Source: OMIW01 sp044235645 (lineage in GTDB: Bacteria > Bdellovibrionota_C > UBA2361 > OMIW01). Taken from it: a DNA stretch of 64,000 nucleotides. Every line of letters begins with the position of its first letter. Within the stretch, counting starts at the first letter, position 1. Of the stretch, positions 1 through 8,826 are shown piece after piece. The stretch is from positions 71,259-135,258 of the forward strand of contig JBIIHQ010000009.1 of NCBI GenBank assembly GCA_044235645.1, read 5' to 3'. The notes under the pieces are model-generated. The model was not told the DNA's origin. It did no database searches and saw only the letters and a list, made by a program, of their open reading frames with translations. A program made the translations under genes and the position numbers.

Positions 1-651
1 GGACGGAACGTTACTGTCCCCGCCCGATGCATTTGACGGCCTCAGAGTGTATAAACCCGTCCAGGATATCACCCAATCGACAAGATCGGTGAGAAGGAGG
101 TCATAGTAGGAGAACAGTTGGGAAACGTGGGCCGTGCCTCCCGATATTCCAATGCCGGATCCACCCGTCGGCTGCCTGTCCGCATAAACCGTCAGATTGC
201 TCCGCTTCGCAACATTGGTATTGAGAAGTCCGACCTCAGCGAGCTTCCACACTTCCCGCTGGGCTCCCTCCCAACTCTCCTGAGTAAATTTACCGTTATC
301 CCGAGGCCCGATATTCCAGTGTACCCCCGTCAATGGCACTGTGTCCGCGATAAGCCAATGAAAGATACCGGGACTTATCACAAGCCAAAGCCACATCTTC
401 GGTGGCGCACCAAGAGCCATCGAGAAAAGAGCCCCCGAGAAGGCGAATATGTAGATCAAAATCGCCCAGGTCTCAAAATTGGTATACTCAAGGAAATAGA
501 GGAGGTCGGCCTGCACCCAGTATCCTTGGGTCGCCATCGCAGCGGTGATTGCATGCAGCACACCGGCCGGACAGCTATCGTTCGTCGACCCATCCCCCAG
601 ACACTGCTGAGCTGCGGTTAGCCACTGAATAAGTTCATAGAGCCACTGCAT
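1..651 (-). CDS. TraG-like conjugative membrane protein, N-terminal part (runs off window)
   Basis: This frame is open from an ATG at 651 to the first base of the window, giving 217 codons with no stop, so the gene continues outside. An AGAGG lies about ten bases before the ATG. The protein starts with a hydrophobic stretch (MQWLYELIQWL), then two close hydrophobic segments around residues 55-100 separated by the polar loop GAPPKMW. The pattern of small residues plus PP followed by a membrane segment, and a later stretch with GVHW, resembles the N-terminal region of TraG-type proteins, which stabilise mating pairs in F-type conjugation. It is the last visible gene of a minus-strand block of exported proteins. 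The family call rests on pattern memory and could be wrong; a polytopic membrane protein is certain. Confidence 0.5.
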   Translation of the reverse strand, partial: MQWLYELIQWLTAAQQCLGDGSTNDSCPAGVLHAITAAMATQGYWVQADLLYFLEYTNFETWAILIYIFAFSGALFSMALGAPPKMWLWLVISPGIFHWLIADTVPLTGVHWNIGPRDNGKFTQESWEGAQREVWKLAEVGLLNTNVAKRSNLTVYADRQPTGGSGIGISGGTAHVSQLFSYYDLLLTDLVDWVISWTGLYTLRPSNASGGDSNVPS

Positions 652-716
652 GGTTTGCTATCCTCTCATATTAGGCTGATCGCGCCACCTTCACTCTCGA
701 GCCCCCGGCCTCCCCA

Positions 717-2489
717 TCACGAGCTGCTCTGATTTGTCCGAGCCAATTTTGCTTCAAGCTCGAGTTTTCGCAACATGTCCCCAAGCAACTCGAGCTCGTG
801 TTGAAGCTGAGCTTCCTTCCTCTCAGAATACTGCGCCTGCAACAGCTGTCGACCCAACTCAGCCATGTCCTTGTACTCAGCACTGGCCGAAAATTGCTGG
901 ATTGTTGTCCAGGCTGTCGTCACAATATCGCGAGTAAAGAGGAGCGCTCGCGAATTGGCAAATCTCATAGCTGTCGAAGCCCAGGTCGGAAACCGCTGCC
1001 TACCCCACTCGCTCGCAACCCTCGTAAATTCGTATGGCCCATTCAAATCAGCACCCGCGCAACTAAGGGTGGGAACCACGCCCCCTATCAATGGGATGCC
1101 GCTCAGTAGGCCTGATAGAAGACTTCCGAAGAAATCTTGCCCTTGGGCAACTTCGCGGCGGTACGCGAAAAAGAACGCCTCCGCTGTTCCCCTGCTCACC
1201 GCATACCCCGGTATCGAGAGGTCGGTCCGGGCCCGGTCCCAATCTTTGGCGAGCACTTCCCACGGGCCGGGACACGTCCCTGCATCAGCACCCGACAGAT
1301 TGAGGCCGTTGCAGTTCTCCCCCCCTATCTGATCGCCCCGGGGAGTCATCGGCAACAGATGAGCATCTGCTGAGGTGTAGACCGAGTTGTAATAATTACA
1401 CTGGGCCACTATCAACCACTGAATCAACTGATAGTAGTATCGAGCCCAGCAATAGCGGGATACCTCGAGGGACACCGGATCTGTACATACCTGTGCGTCG
1501 AGTTGGCTCGGATCGCCGAGCCTATCCTCCCAGGCCACTTCATCCTCCCCGGTAGCTTCCCACGGAGTTAACTTTTTGAGATAGTGATCCACAGCTTTTG
1601 CGTTCTGTTGAGGCTTCGAAATAAACACCACGTCCCCAAACTTTCGCTTAAACTCTTCTGCTGTCAATTTAAAATTGTTTTCCAACGCATCGGATTTGTT
1701 GACATACTGCCCTTCACCCAGAAAGGACTGAGAAATTGTCGAGTCTTTCCTTCGCCTAAACATCAACGTTGAAAGCCTTAGCTCGTCAGTCGCTCCGCCT
1801 GCCGGGGGGCCGTCCGGTGTCGCTTGCGGATGGTCCAAGAGTCCGGGAAGATCGATCGTCTCGCGACAGCTGTTCGATGCCTCTGCCAGTGATATGCCGC
1901 CCGTCCCTAACTTCTCGCGAACACATTTCGCCATCGCTCTTTTAAAGAGCGCCTGAACGGTCGAACTTTCACCCTCCGACGCTTCAAGAGCTCGACGATC
2001 CGTTGATATCGGAATTGCGTGATTTATCACCTGAGACACAGCAGCACACGCCGCAGAGTCAGTAAAACACATTGCCGACATACTGGTTCCCCCAGCCGAT
2101 GTGGGCGCCATGCTCAGCATGTAGGAATAGCTCGCTGTCGCATTTGTCGTGTTGAGTTCGGCGAGGGCTTCTGGTGCCAAAGCCCCCCCCCCAAGGGCGG
2201 TCGTGAACACATCAGAACCCACCGTCGGATCGAACGCTATCGAAGCACTTTCCTCATCATCACCGTTGAGGTCGGGGATTATGGCGAGCTCCAAGCCTAC
2301 CTTAGGGGGGTTAGTTGCCCGTGTGATTGTTCCGGTATCCAAAGGGACAGGCGCCGTCGGCTGGGGAACGAATTCAAATTGCGCTATTGATTGATTCTCT
2401 GCTCCAATCACTATCAGTCCACTCAACGAAAGGAGCGCGATTACCCTGCCCCCTCCTCCTCTGGGCTTATTATCGCTGACATGACCCAT
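717..2489 (-). CDS. large exported protein of the T4SS-like block, function unknown
   Basis: The protein has 590 residues from the ATG at 2489, which has AAGGAG six bases upstream; an earlier in-frame start at 2534 has no such site. A hydrophobic segment near residues 15-32 (IALLSLSGLIVIGAE) ends in a likely signal-peptidase region, so it should be exported. It holds several spaced cysteines, two aromatic-rich helices in the middle (RYCWARYYYQLIQWL), a Gly/Leu/Ile-rich hydrophobic hairpin (LLSGLLSGIPLIGGVVP) about 150 residues from the end, and a Glu/Leu-rich coiled-coil tail. The QLIQWL phrase is close to the start of the downstream TraG-like protein. Size and place suggest a TraH- or TraN-like envelope component, but no family motif is certain. 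The upstream gene ends 22 bases before its start, which points to one transcript. Confidence 0.6.
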   Translation of the reverse strand: MGHVSDNKPRGGGGRVIALLSLSGLIVIGAENQSIAQFEFVPQPTAPVPLDTGTITRATNPPKVGLELAIIPDLNGDDEESASIAFDPTVGSDVFTTALGGGALAPEALAELNTTNATASYSYMLSMAPTSAGGTSMSAMCFTDSAACAAVSQVINHAIPISTDRRALEASEGESSTVQALFKRAMAKCVREKLGTGGISLAEASNSCRETIDLPGLLDHPQATPDGPPAGGATDELRLSTLMFRRRKDSTISQSFLGEGQYVNKSDALENNFKLTAEEFKRKFGDVVFISKPQQNAKAVDHYLKKLTPWEATGEDEVAWEDRLGDPSQLDAQVCTDPVSLEVSRYCWARYYYQLIQWLIVAQCNYYNSVYTSADAHLLPMTPRGDQIGGENCNGLNLSGADAGTCPGPWEVLAKDWDRARTDLSIPGYAVSRGTAEAFFFAYRREVAQGQDFFGSLLSGLLSGIPLIGGVVPTLSCAGADLNGPYEFTRVASEWGRQRFPTWASTAMRFANSRALLFTRDIVTTAWTTIQQFSASAEYKDMAELGRQLLQAQYSERKEAQLQHELELLGDMLRKLELEAKLARTNQSSS

Positions 2490-2511
2490 CAAATACTCCT
2501 TACCTACCGAA

Positions 2512-3894
2512 TCAATTACCACGACGACCCGCAACCCTCTGTACCAATTCGTCCAGATACCACACCGTGCGATGTCCTTTCTCCAAAACTGCTTTCCCTA
2601 AAGTCTCCGCGACCACCGCGACCGCTGGGGTGTAGTCAACTCCGAGACTAGTCGCAAATTCCCGATTGTGTTCGATGGGGAAAGTCACCGCCACGTTGTA
2701 TCTGAGGAGCTGCCGCACGTTCAGCTCTGGCAGTGGAACGAATGATATCCCCTGCACCCGAATATTCGGATCGCGCTCGTACCGGTCGAAGAGCCGCTGC
2801 ACATCCCCTATCATCGACATCGGACCAAGTTCCGAACTGGAGAGGAAGAAATACACCGTGACTTTGCCCTCTGGATCGACGGGCACCCCTCGAGGGTGGT
2901 TCTCTCGAACTAAAGCCCTCTCAGCAGCCTCCCCCCGGAGGGCTTTCTCTCCTCGCCCCGCGGCCCGCGACCCCGCAGACGATGCAGTGGGTCTTGCGCT
3001 CCCCATCGATGGTTTACCTGCCTCAGCGGAGAGCTCGCCTCGAGCGCGATCAAGGAGAGCCTGAGCCTCGGGATTCACCGCGAGAACTTCTGACTCGTTC
3101 TTGATAGCCTCTCCCATCTCTTTGCGATACAGATCCATGAAACCGGATGGATCTGATTCCTCTGAGTGATCTTGCCGCGGCTGATACCCCTCTATTTCAT
3201 TCCCGAGGGAATGCAACCGAGCCGCAAGTCCCGAACGCTCCCTGAAGTTGTTCATATATCGGGCGTAACGGCGGGCATACTGAAACGCGAGCTCCTTGTC
3301 GCCCGCTTGAAGGGCGTGCATCATCGCCTTAAACGGCTTGGGCGCTTTTTCGTCCCCGAGTATAGCGTCGTCTTCTTCGGGCTTCCCGAACTCTCGCATG
3401 ATACGGTCCCGATCGCTCTCTGGGATTTTCTCTGCAGAGGGAGAGCCTGCATCCTTCGATTGCCCCTCGAGCTCCGGCTCTCCTAAAATTGGATTCAGCA
3501 CATTGATGGGGCGCGCCTTGGTCAGCTCGACCTTACCCGAGAAATAATCATCAGTAGCCCCCTTCTCAAAAAAGCAGAAGAAGCAGGAGCTATCCTCCTC
3601 ATCGTCAACCTCAGAGCCGACTGATTCCGTCGCGACGAGCTTTCGTTCGAAGTTGTCATCGACTGATAGATTCGCTTCTGGTGCCACATTGGCGCCCGAG
3701 GACACCACCGGCTCGGCCGATACGGGGAGAGTAACCCCCCCAATAAGAGCTACGACGAGATGACAAAATCGGCGTGTGCGAATGAAGCCCGAGCTCCAGC
3801 CTTGGATGTACCAAGCTCCACCCCGCCATGAGACGGCAGAGCAACGCCCCGAGCGTCCTTCAAAATGCGTCGTCGACCCTGCCTTTCCTCGCAT
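2512..3894 (-). CDS. exported protein with C-terminal thioredoxin-like domain, TrbC/TraF-like
   Basis: The ATG at 3894 is chosen because GGAGG sits five bases upstream; the longer frame back to 4008 begins inside a terminator with a TTG codon. The product has 460 residues. A hydrophobic segment (FCHLVVALIGGVTLPVSA) is a signal peptide or anchor. The middle is charged and low in complexity. The last 130 residues (KVTVYFFLSSSELG onward, ending with LGVDYTPAVAVV and a helix) have the strand-helix order of a thioredoxin fold, with the cis-proline-type TPA motif but no CxxC pair. F-type conjugation systems use such folds in TraF and TrbC for pilus assembly; this one lacks redox cysteines and so is likely structural. 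An exposed SCFFCFF cysteine pair lies before the domain. Confidence 0.55.
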   Translation of the reverse strand: MRGKAGSTTHFEGRSGRCSAVSWRGGAWYIQGWSSGFIRTRRFCHLVVALIGGVTLPVSAEPVVSSGANVAPEANLSVDDNFERKLVATESVGSEVDDEEDSSCFFCFFEKGATDDYFSGKVELTKARPINVLNPILGEPELEGQSKDAGSPSAEKIPESDRDRIMREFGKPEEDDAILGDEKAPKPFKAMMHALQAGDKELAFQYARRYARYMNNFRERSGLAARLHSLGNEIEGYQPRQDHSEESDPSGFMDLYRKEMGEAIKNESEVLAVNPEAQALLDRARGELSAEAGKPSMGSARPTASSAGSRAAGRGEKALRGEAAERALVRENHPRGVPVDPEGKVTVYFFLSSSELGPMSMIGDVQRLFDRYERDPNIRVQGISFVPLPELNVRQLLRYNVAVTFPIEHNREFATSLGVDYTPAVAVVAETLGKAVLEKGHRTVWYLDELVQRVAGRRGN

Positions 3895-3998
3895 TATCCT
3901 CCACGACGAAGTGTCTCTCAGTGGATTTCCACCACCCACCTCAGAATAGTTATGATTGAGGGACCGATTGCGGTGCTGTTGGCAGTCCACGGACTCCC

Positions 3999-4041
3999 CA
4001 AAAAACAAGGCTCAGTCTTCGCGCAAGCGAGGACCGAGCCT
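3999..4041 (-). terminator. Rho-independent terminator after the 389-codon exported gene
   Basis: On the minus strand GGCTCGGTC and GACTGAGCC arms flank a CTCGC...GCGAAG inner stem (4009-4040), followed by TTGTTTTTT. It lies about 100 bases past the stop at 4139 and before the SD of the gene starting at 3894, so that gene needs read-through or its own promoter. Confidence 0.7.
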
Positions 4042-4138
4042 TTGGTCGGCCAATCGACGGCCCTTTGGAGGGAGAAGGCAGAAGCCCTCTCCCCGAATGC
4101 CCGTGGCGGGGGAACCGGAGAGTTTCCCCAAGAGAGCT

Positions 4139-5290
4139 TTACCGTTGCTTTCCGCTCTTCGTCAGGAAGCCAAGGTTGAACTCCTTCGAGAAGAACTCAG
4201 CATCGGAGCCCGTTGACCGGTTTTCGGCCGAGCACCTGATCCGATAAGTCGTATCCGACTTTGCTTTTGTGAGGGTCACCTCAAATTGAGGATAAGCAAA
4301 CTGACGATTCACGACCACACGTCCATTCTGCTCCACCGTCTTGGCGGTTCTCAGCTTCTTAAACTTGTCGTCCTTCTTTTGCTGAATTTCACACTTGTAT
4401 TGCACAACGTCTCCTGCCTCCGCCAGATTCGCTGACAAATAGGTCTGCAACTCTCCCGCATCGGGGATGTTATTTCCATTCTCATCGTCCCACCCAAAGG
4501 CGTTCTGTCTCGCATCATCATCCGACACGATGAGGTAGTCACCTGCACTCGCAAAACGAGGGAGCGCCCACACGAGCTTTACCCTACTAAGCTCCCGAAG
4601 TGTCCCAACGAGCTTGGTAACTTTGACCGCCTTACCCAAGACTTGTCTTCCGCTCTTAAGCTCAAGCACTCGAAGCTCACCCGATTCCGTCGAGCCGGTG
4701 GTTGACGGTTCTGCCGACGCAGGATCGGTGCAAGAACCCCCGCCCACAGGATCGATGTACCCACAACCACACACTCCCGGTTCATCTTTCTCCGCATCCG
4801 CGGGGCACTCGTCGGTATCGTCCCTCGTGCCGTCAGAATCAAAGTCGCCTGACGAGCCCGCATTGTGGGTAGTACCGAAAATAACTGCCCGACCGTTCCA
4901 ACCATTAGATCCATCCGATTGTAGCATCAAATCTTGCGGGTTGGTGTCATCGTCGGTACCATCGGCAAGGTTTGACCCGTTGAAAATTCCGGTACCGTCG
5001 GGCTTCACCTTTCTAAAAATCGGCTCTCCAAGGGTCGAGGGCGTTCTCGTAGAGGGCATGTATACATTAAGGGGCCACCATGGTTGCGCCACCTCCGCTG
5101 TCACAAGCTCTCGTGGAGAGTTCGGGTCTGAATCATAACTTACGGATGAGGCAGGGTACGCCTTTCTCAGCCGCACTTCCGTCCTCTTTATGCTAATATT
5201 TTGAGCCTCAGCCGATAATGACCCGATAACTAACCCCGCCGTTGCGCCCAGGAGCAACCCCGCTTTTCTCGCTTTCTGCTTGTTCCCCAT
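4139..5290 (-). CDS. secreted protein with calcium-binding (thrombospondin type 3-like) stretch
   Basis: The ATG at 5290 follows GAGGAGAC. The 383-residue product starts with a basic region and a hydrophobic core (GLLLGATAGLVIGSLSAEA), a clear Sec signal peptide with cleavage near residue 30. Around residues 145-180 an Asp-rich run (DFDSDGTRDDTDECP, then GVCGCG) matches thrombospondin type-3 / dockerin-like calcium loops stabilised by disulfides; a second Asp/Asn-rich loop (DDENGNNIPDAGE) is near residue 270. The rest is probably beta-rich. Nothing enzymatic is visible. It is followed by a strong terminator, so it may form its own transcription unit upstream of the T4SS-like genes. A surface or periplasmic adhesive or structural role is plausible but not shown. 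Confidence 0.65.
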   Translation of the reverse strand: MGNKQKARKAGLLLGATAGLVIGSLSAEAQNISIKRTEVRLRKAYPASSVSYDSDPNSPRELVTAEVAQPWWPLNVYMPSTRTPSTLGEPIFRKVKPDGTGIFNGSNLADGTDDDTNPQDLMLQSDGSNGWNGRAVIFGTTHNAGSSGDFDSDGTRDDTDECPADAEKDEPGVCGCGYIDPVGGGSCTDPASAEPSTTGSTESGELRVLELKSGRQVLGKAVKVTKLVGTLRELSRVKLVWALPRFASAGDYLIVSDDDARQNAFGWDDENGNNIPDAGELQTYLSANLAEAGDVVQYKCEIQQKKDDKFKKLRTAKTVEQNGRVVVNRQFAYPQFEVTLTKAKSDTTYRIRCSAENRSTGSDAEFFSKEFNLGFLTKSGKQR

Positions 5291-5428
5291 CACCGTCTCC
5301 TCAATCAAAAGAACTCAACCCCGTCGGCCAAGATACCCACGTGGCTCCCACATTTCACAACCGGCAAGGTTATTCTCCCACGGAACAGATTTGTCTCTTA
5401 ACATGACCCGCAAATCCCCCTCTCCGGC

Positions 5429-8260
5429 TCATTCCTCCATCGGCGGACACGAACACACGAGATTCCTGTCCCCAAATGCTGCATCGACCCGCCCCACCGA
5501 GGGCCAGAATTTCCCTTCGCGCAGCGCTGCTACGGGGAAGGCTCCCAGCTGTCGGGCATAAGGCCGGGTCCATTCAGCCCCGGTGACATCAACGGCAGTG
5601 TGGGGCGCATGCTTGAGGGGATTGTTCGTCCGATCGAACTCTCCCGTGGCGATGAACCGTATCTCCTCGGCGATACTGAGCATGGCATCACAAAAACGGT
5701 CGAGCTCGGCGAGCGATTCGCTCTCGGTGGGCTCGATCATCATCGTACCGGGGACCGGCCAGCTTACGGTAGGAGCGTGGAAGCCGTAGTCCATCAGCCG
5801 TTTGGCAACGTCATCAACCTCTATCCCCGCGGCCTCCTTCATGGGGCGAAGGTCGATAATACATTCGTGGGCGACATATCCTCCGTCCCCGGTGAATACG
5901 ACGGGATAGGCATCCCTCAGCCGTCGAGCAATATAGTTGGCGCTCAAGATTGCGACCTTGGTGGCGTGGGTGAGCCCCTCGGCGCCCATCATCGCGATAT
6001 ACGCCCACGAGATCGGGAGGATGCTTGCGCTTCCGTATGGGGCAGCCGAGACCGGCCCCACGGGGCTCGCTTCAGCGGCGAGAGGGTCACCGGGGAGGAA
6101 GGGGGCGAGGTGCTCCCGTACTGCGATGGGGCCCATCCCGGGACCACCCCCACCGTGAGGGATACAGAACGTTTTGTGGAGGTTGATGTGGCAGACATCC
6201 ATGCCGAGATCGACGGGGCGCACCAATCCAACGAGAGCGTTCAGATTCGCACCATCCATGTATACCTGCCCGCCGACTTCGTGCACGAGTCGGGTAACCT
6301 CGGTGACCCGCTCCTCAAAGACCCCATGCGTTGAGGGGTAGGTGATCATGATGGCAGCAATCTTTCCGGGGTGTTCGGCTATCTTGCGACGAACGTCCTC
6401 GATATCGATGTTACCCGCCTCATCACACCCCACGGGAACAACGGTGAAGCCTACCATAACCGCGGATGCGGGATTGGTTCCGTGCGCACTCCGCGGGATG
6501 AGGCAGATGGTGCGCTCGGTCTCACCCCGCTCCGCAAGGTAACCCCGGATGGCGAGAAGCCCTGCGTACTCCCCCTGAGATCCTGCATTCGGTTGGAGAG
6601 AGACCCGGGAGAATCCCGTTATCGCAGCGAGCGAAGATTCGAGCTCGGCGAACAGCTGGTGGTAGCCCTTAACCTGATCGCGAGGAGCGTACGGATGAAT
6701 CGAGGCGAAGCTCGGCCACGTGACGGGAAGCATCTCGGTGGTAGCGTTGAGCTTCATCGTGCATGAACCAAGCGGGATCATGCTGTTGGCGAGCGAGAGG
6801 TCGCGGGCTTCAAGCCGCTTGATGTACCGGAGAAACTCGGTCTCCGTATGATACCGCTCGAAGACCTCAAAGCTGAGGATGTGGTCGTTTCGGAGGGCGG
6901 CTTCAGAGATTAAGGCAGTGTCAGCATTTTCACCAGCAGAGAGCTCGACCCCAAAAATGGTCGCCAGCGCCACACAATCCGCATCAGTTACGGTCTCATC
7001 GAGCGATACTGCCAAGCGCTCGGGGTGATCAGATCTGAGATTGACCCGAGCAGCAGCCGCTCTCGCGAGGATAGCATCCCGCGCGGTGCCGGACACCTTA
7101 ACGGCAACCGTGTCGAAGAGGTGCTCACTGACGAGCGATAACCCTCCGCGAAGGCACGCCGCGGCAAAACGGCTCGCACGACGGTGGACCGCCGAGGCGA
7201 TATCCCTCAGGCCAGATGGGCCGTGATACACCGCGTACATACCGCTCATAATCGCAAGGAGCACCTGAGCGGTGCAGATATTGCTCGTCGCTTTTTCCCG
7301 TCGAATGTGTTGTTCGCGGGTTTGTAGAGATAATCGGAGCGCCCGTCGGCCCGCCGCATCGCGGGTCACTCCGACCAATCGACCAGGCATCAACCGTTTC
7401 AGCTCATCCCGACACGAGAAGAATGCCGCGTGCGGACCGCCATAACCAAGCGGAACCCCGAAACGTTGCGCCGAGCCGACGGCGATATCAGCCCCCAGTT
7501 CACCCGGGGAAGCAAGGAGCGTGAGTGCGAGAAGGTCAGTCGCCATAATGACGATCGCCCCCACTGATTTGGCCCGCTCGATCACGGCGCGGTAATCGTC
7601 AATCGAGCCCCAGGTTGACGGATACTGAACAAGAACTCCACATTCACGGCCCGAGGGTACATACCTTTCGACATCGGTGACCACAATAGTTAGTCCCAGA
7701 GCATCAGCGCGGGTGCGCACCACCGCAATCGTCTGGGGATGGCACTGATCGCTGACGACGAAAACAGGATCAGCGGTGTGCTTGCACACCGCTCGGCTGA
7801 TACTCATCGCCTCGGCAGCCGCCGTCGCTTCATCGAGGAGCGAGGCGTTCGCTATCGGCAGCCCGGTGAGGCTCGTGATCATCGTCTGAAAAGTCAATAA
7901 CGCCTCGAGCCGTCCCTGCGATATTTCGGGTTGATAGGGGGTGTACTGGGTATACCAACCGGGATTTTCGAGGATGTTTCGAGCGATGACCGGCGGAGTT
8001 ATCGTACCGTAGTAACCCATTCCGATATACGAGCGGTACACTTCGTTATCGGCTGCGTACGAGGCAAGTCGCTCTATCGCCGCCGACTCCGAAAGGGGAG
8101 CGGCAACGTCAGGAAGCTCGAGTGGCTTGGCAGCCCTTATGGTTGAGGGAATCACCGCATCGATGAGGGCATCGAGCGATGCCACCCCAAGCGTGTCCAC
8201 CATTCTTGTAATCTCTGACGATGTGGGACCGATGTGTCTTTCGATAAATGGTCGGGACAT
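5429..8260 (-). CDS. gcvP: glycine dehydrogenase (decarboxylating), P protein
   Basis: This is the P protein of the glycine cleavage system: a PLP enzyme that decarboxylates glycine and passes the aminomethyl group to lipoylated GcvH. From the ATG at 8260 it has 943 residues, the usual length of the single-chain form; an in-frame ATG at 8305 would add 15 residues and neither has a clear SD. Hallmarks are RHIGP at the N-terminus, EISQGRLEALL and CHPQT in the first half, and NPASAVM, THGVFE and the PLP-lysine motif NLHKTF followed by HGGGGPGMGP in the second half. It is the last gene of gcvT-gcvH-gcvP, 101 bases after gcvH. Both halves look intact. Confidence 0.97.
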   Translation of the reverse strand: MSRPFIERHIGPTSSEITRMVDTLGVASLDALIDAVIPSTIRAAKPLELPDVAAPLSESAAIERLASYAADNEVYRSYIGMGYYGTITPPVIARNILENPGWYTQYTPYQPEISQGRLEALLTFQTMITSLTGLPIANASLLDEATAAAEAMSISRAVCKHTADPVFVVSDQCHPQTIAVVRTRADALGLTIVVTDVERYVPSGRECGVLVQYPSTWGSIDDYRAVIERAKSVGAIVIMATDLLALTLLASPGELGADIAVGSAQRFGVPLGYGGPHAAFFSCRDELKRLMPGRLVGVTRDAAGRRALRLSLQTREQHIRREKATSNICTAQVLLAIMSGMYAVYHGPSGLRDIASAVHRRASRFAAACLRGGLSLVSEHLFDTVAVKVSGTARDAILARAAAARVNLRSDHPERLAVSLDETVTDADCVALATIFGVELSAGENADTALISEAALRNDHILSFEVFERYHTETEFLRYIKRLEARDLSLANSMIPLGSCTMKLNATTEMLPVTWPSFASIHPYAPRDQVKGYHQLFAELESSLAAITGFSRVSLQPNAGSQGEYAGLLAIRGYLAERGETERTICLIPRSAHGTNPASAVMVGFTVVPVGCDEAGNIDIEDVRRKIAEHPGKIAAIMITYPSTHGVFEERVTEVTRLVHEVGGQVYMDGANLNALVGLVRPVDLGMDVCHINLHKTFCIPHGGGGPGMGPIAVREHLAPFLPGDPLAAEASPVGPVSAAPYGSASILPISWAYIAMMGAEGLTHATKVAILSANYIARRLRDAYPVVFTGDGGYVAHECIIDLRPMKEAAGIEVDDVAKRLMDYGFHAPTVSWPVPGTMMIEPTESESLAELDRFCDAMLSIAEEIRFIATGEFDRTNNPLKHAPHTAVDVTGAEWTRPYARQLGAFPVAALREGKFWPSVGRVDAAFGDRNLVCSCPPMEE

Positions 8261-8361
8261 AGGAGGGGACTTCACAGAAGAGGCGGGATTGTATGAACGG
8301 AGCATAGCGAGGACTTGCCCGATGCTCCGCAAAGAATGTGATGCCGATTGATTCGAGCATT

Positions 8362-8742
8362 CTAACGGTTTATCAGCTCGCGATATTGCTCGGGAGACAG
8401 GAGCGCTGCGATCTGTTGTTCATCAACGTGCGAGAGCTTCACCAGCCAGCCGTCGCCGTACGGATCGCTATTCACGAGAGATGGCTCTTGGGCGAGCCGG
8501 GCGTTGACCCCTGCAACGGTACCGGAGATCGGCGTGTACACATCGGAGGCCGCCTTCGTCGATTCGACGACACAGAGGACCCCTCCCTGAACCAATTCAG
8601 CACCAACGGCCGGAAGGTCAACGTAAACGAGCTCCCCGAGCTCGTCCTGAGCAAAAGAGGTGATACCGACAACAGCGCCATCGGCGCCAATACGAATCCA
8701 CTCGTGGTCCTTTGTGTAATGCAGATCCTGGGGAAACTCCAT
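8362..8742 (-). CDS. gcvH: glycine cleavage system H protein
   Basis: GcvH shuttles the aminomethyl group on a lipoyl arm between the P, T and L proteins. The 126-residue product starts at the ATG at 8742, with GAGGAGG ideally placed; a GTG two codons earlier lies inside that site and is not used. The core HEWIRIG, GITSFAQDELGELVYV and the lipoylation site VESTKAASD (lysine 63) are all present, followed by the SDPYGDGWL end typical of the family. It sits 84 bases after gcvT and before gcvP in the same direction. Confidence 0.97.
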   Translation of the reverse strand: MEFPQDLHYTKDHEWIRIGADGAVVGITSFAQDELGELVYVDLPAVGAELVQGGVLCVVESTKAASDVYTPISGTVAGVNARLAQEPSLVNSDPYGDGWLVKLSHVDEQQIAALLSPEQYRELINR

Positions 8743-8826
8743 CGGCACCTCCTCGGTTTATATGGTTGGTAGAAAGAAATTCGTCTGTCGTCTCTAAATG
8801 TGAAAAAATGGCGGCTGCATCTCATC

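Noticed and set aside
118..621. Plus-strand frame of 167 codons at the left edge
   Set aside because: It lies opposite the open TraG-like frame, has very basic composition and no family likeness; it is a shadow.
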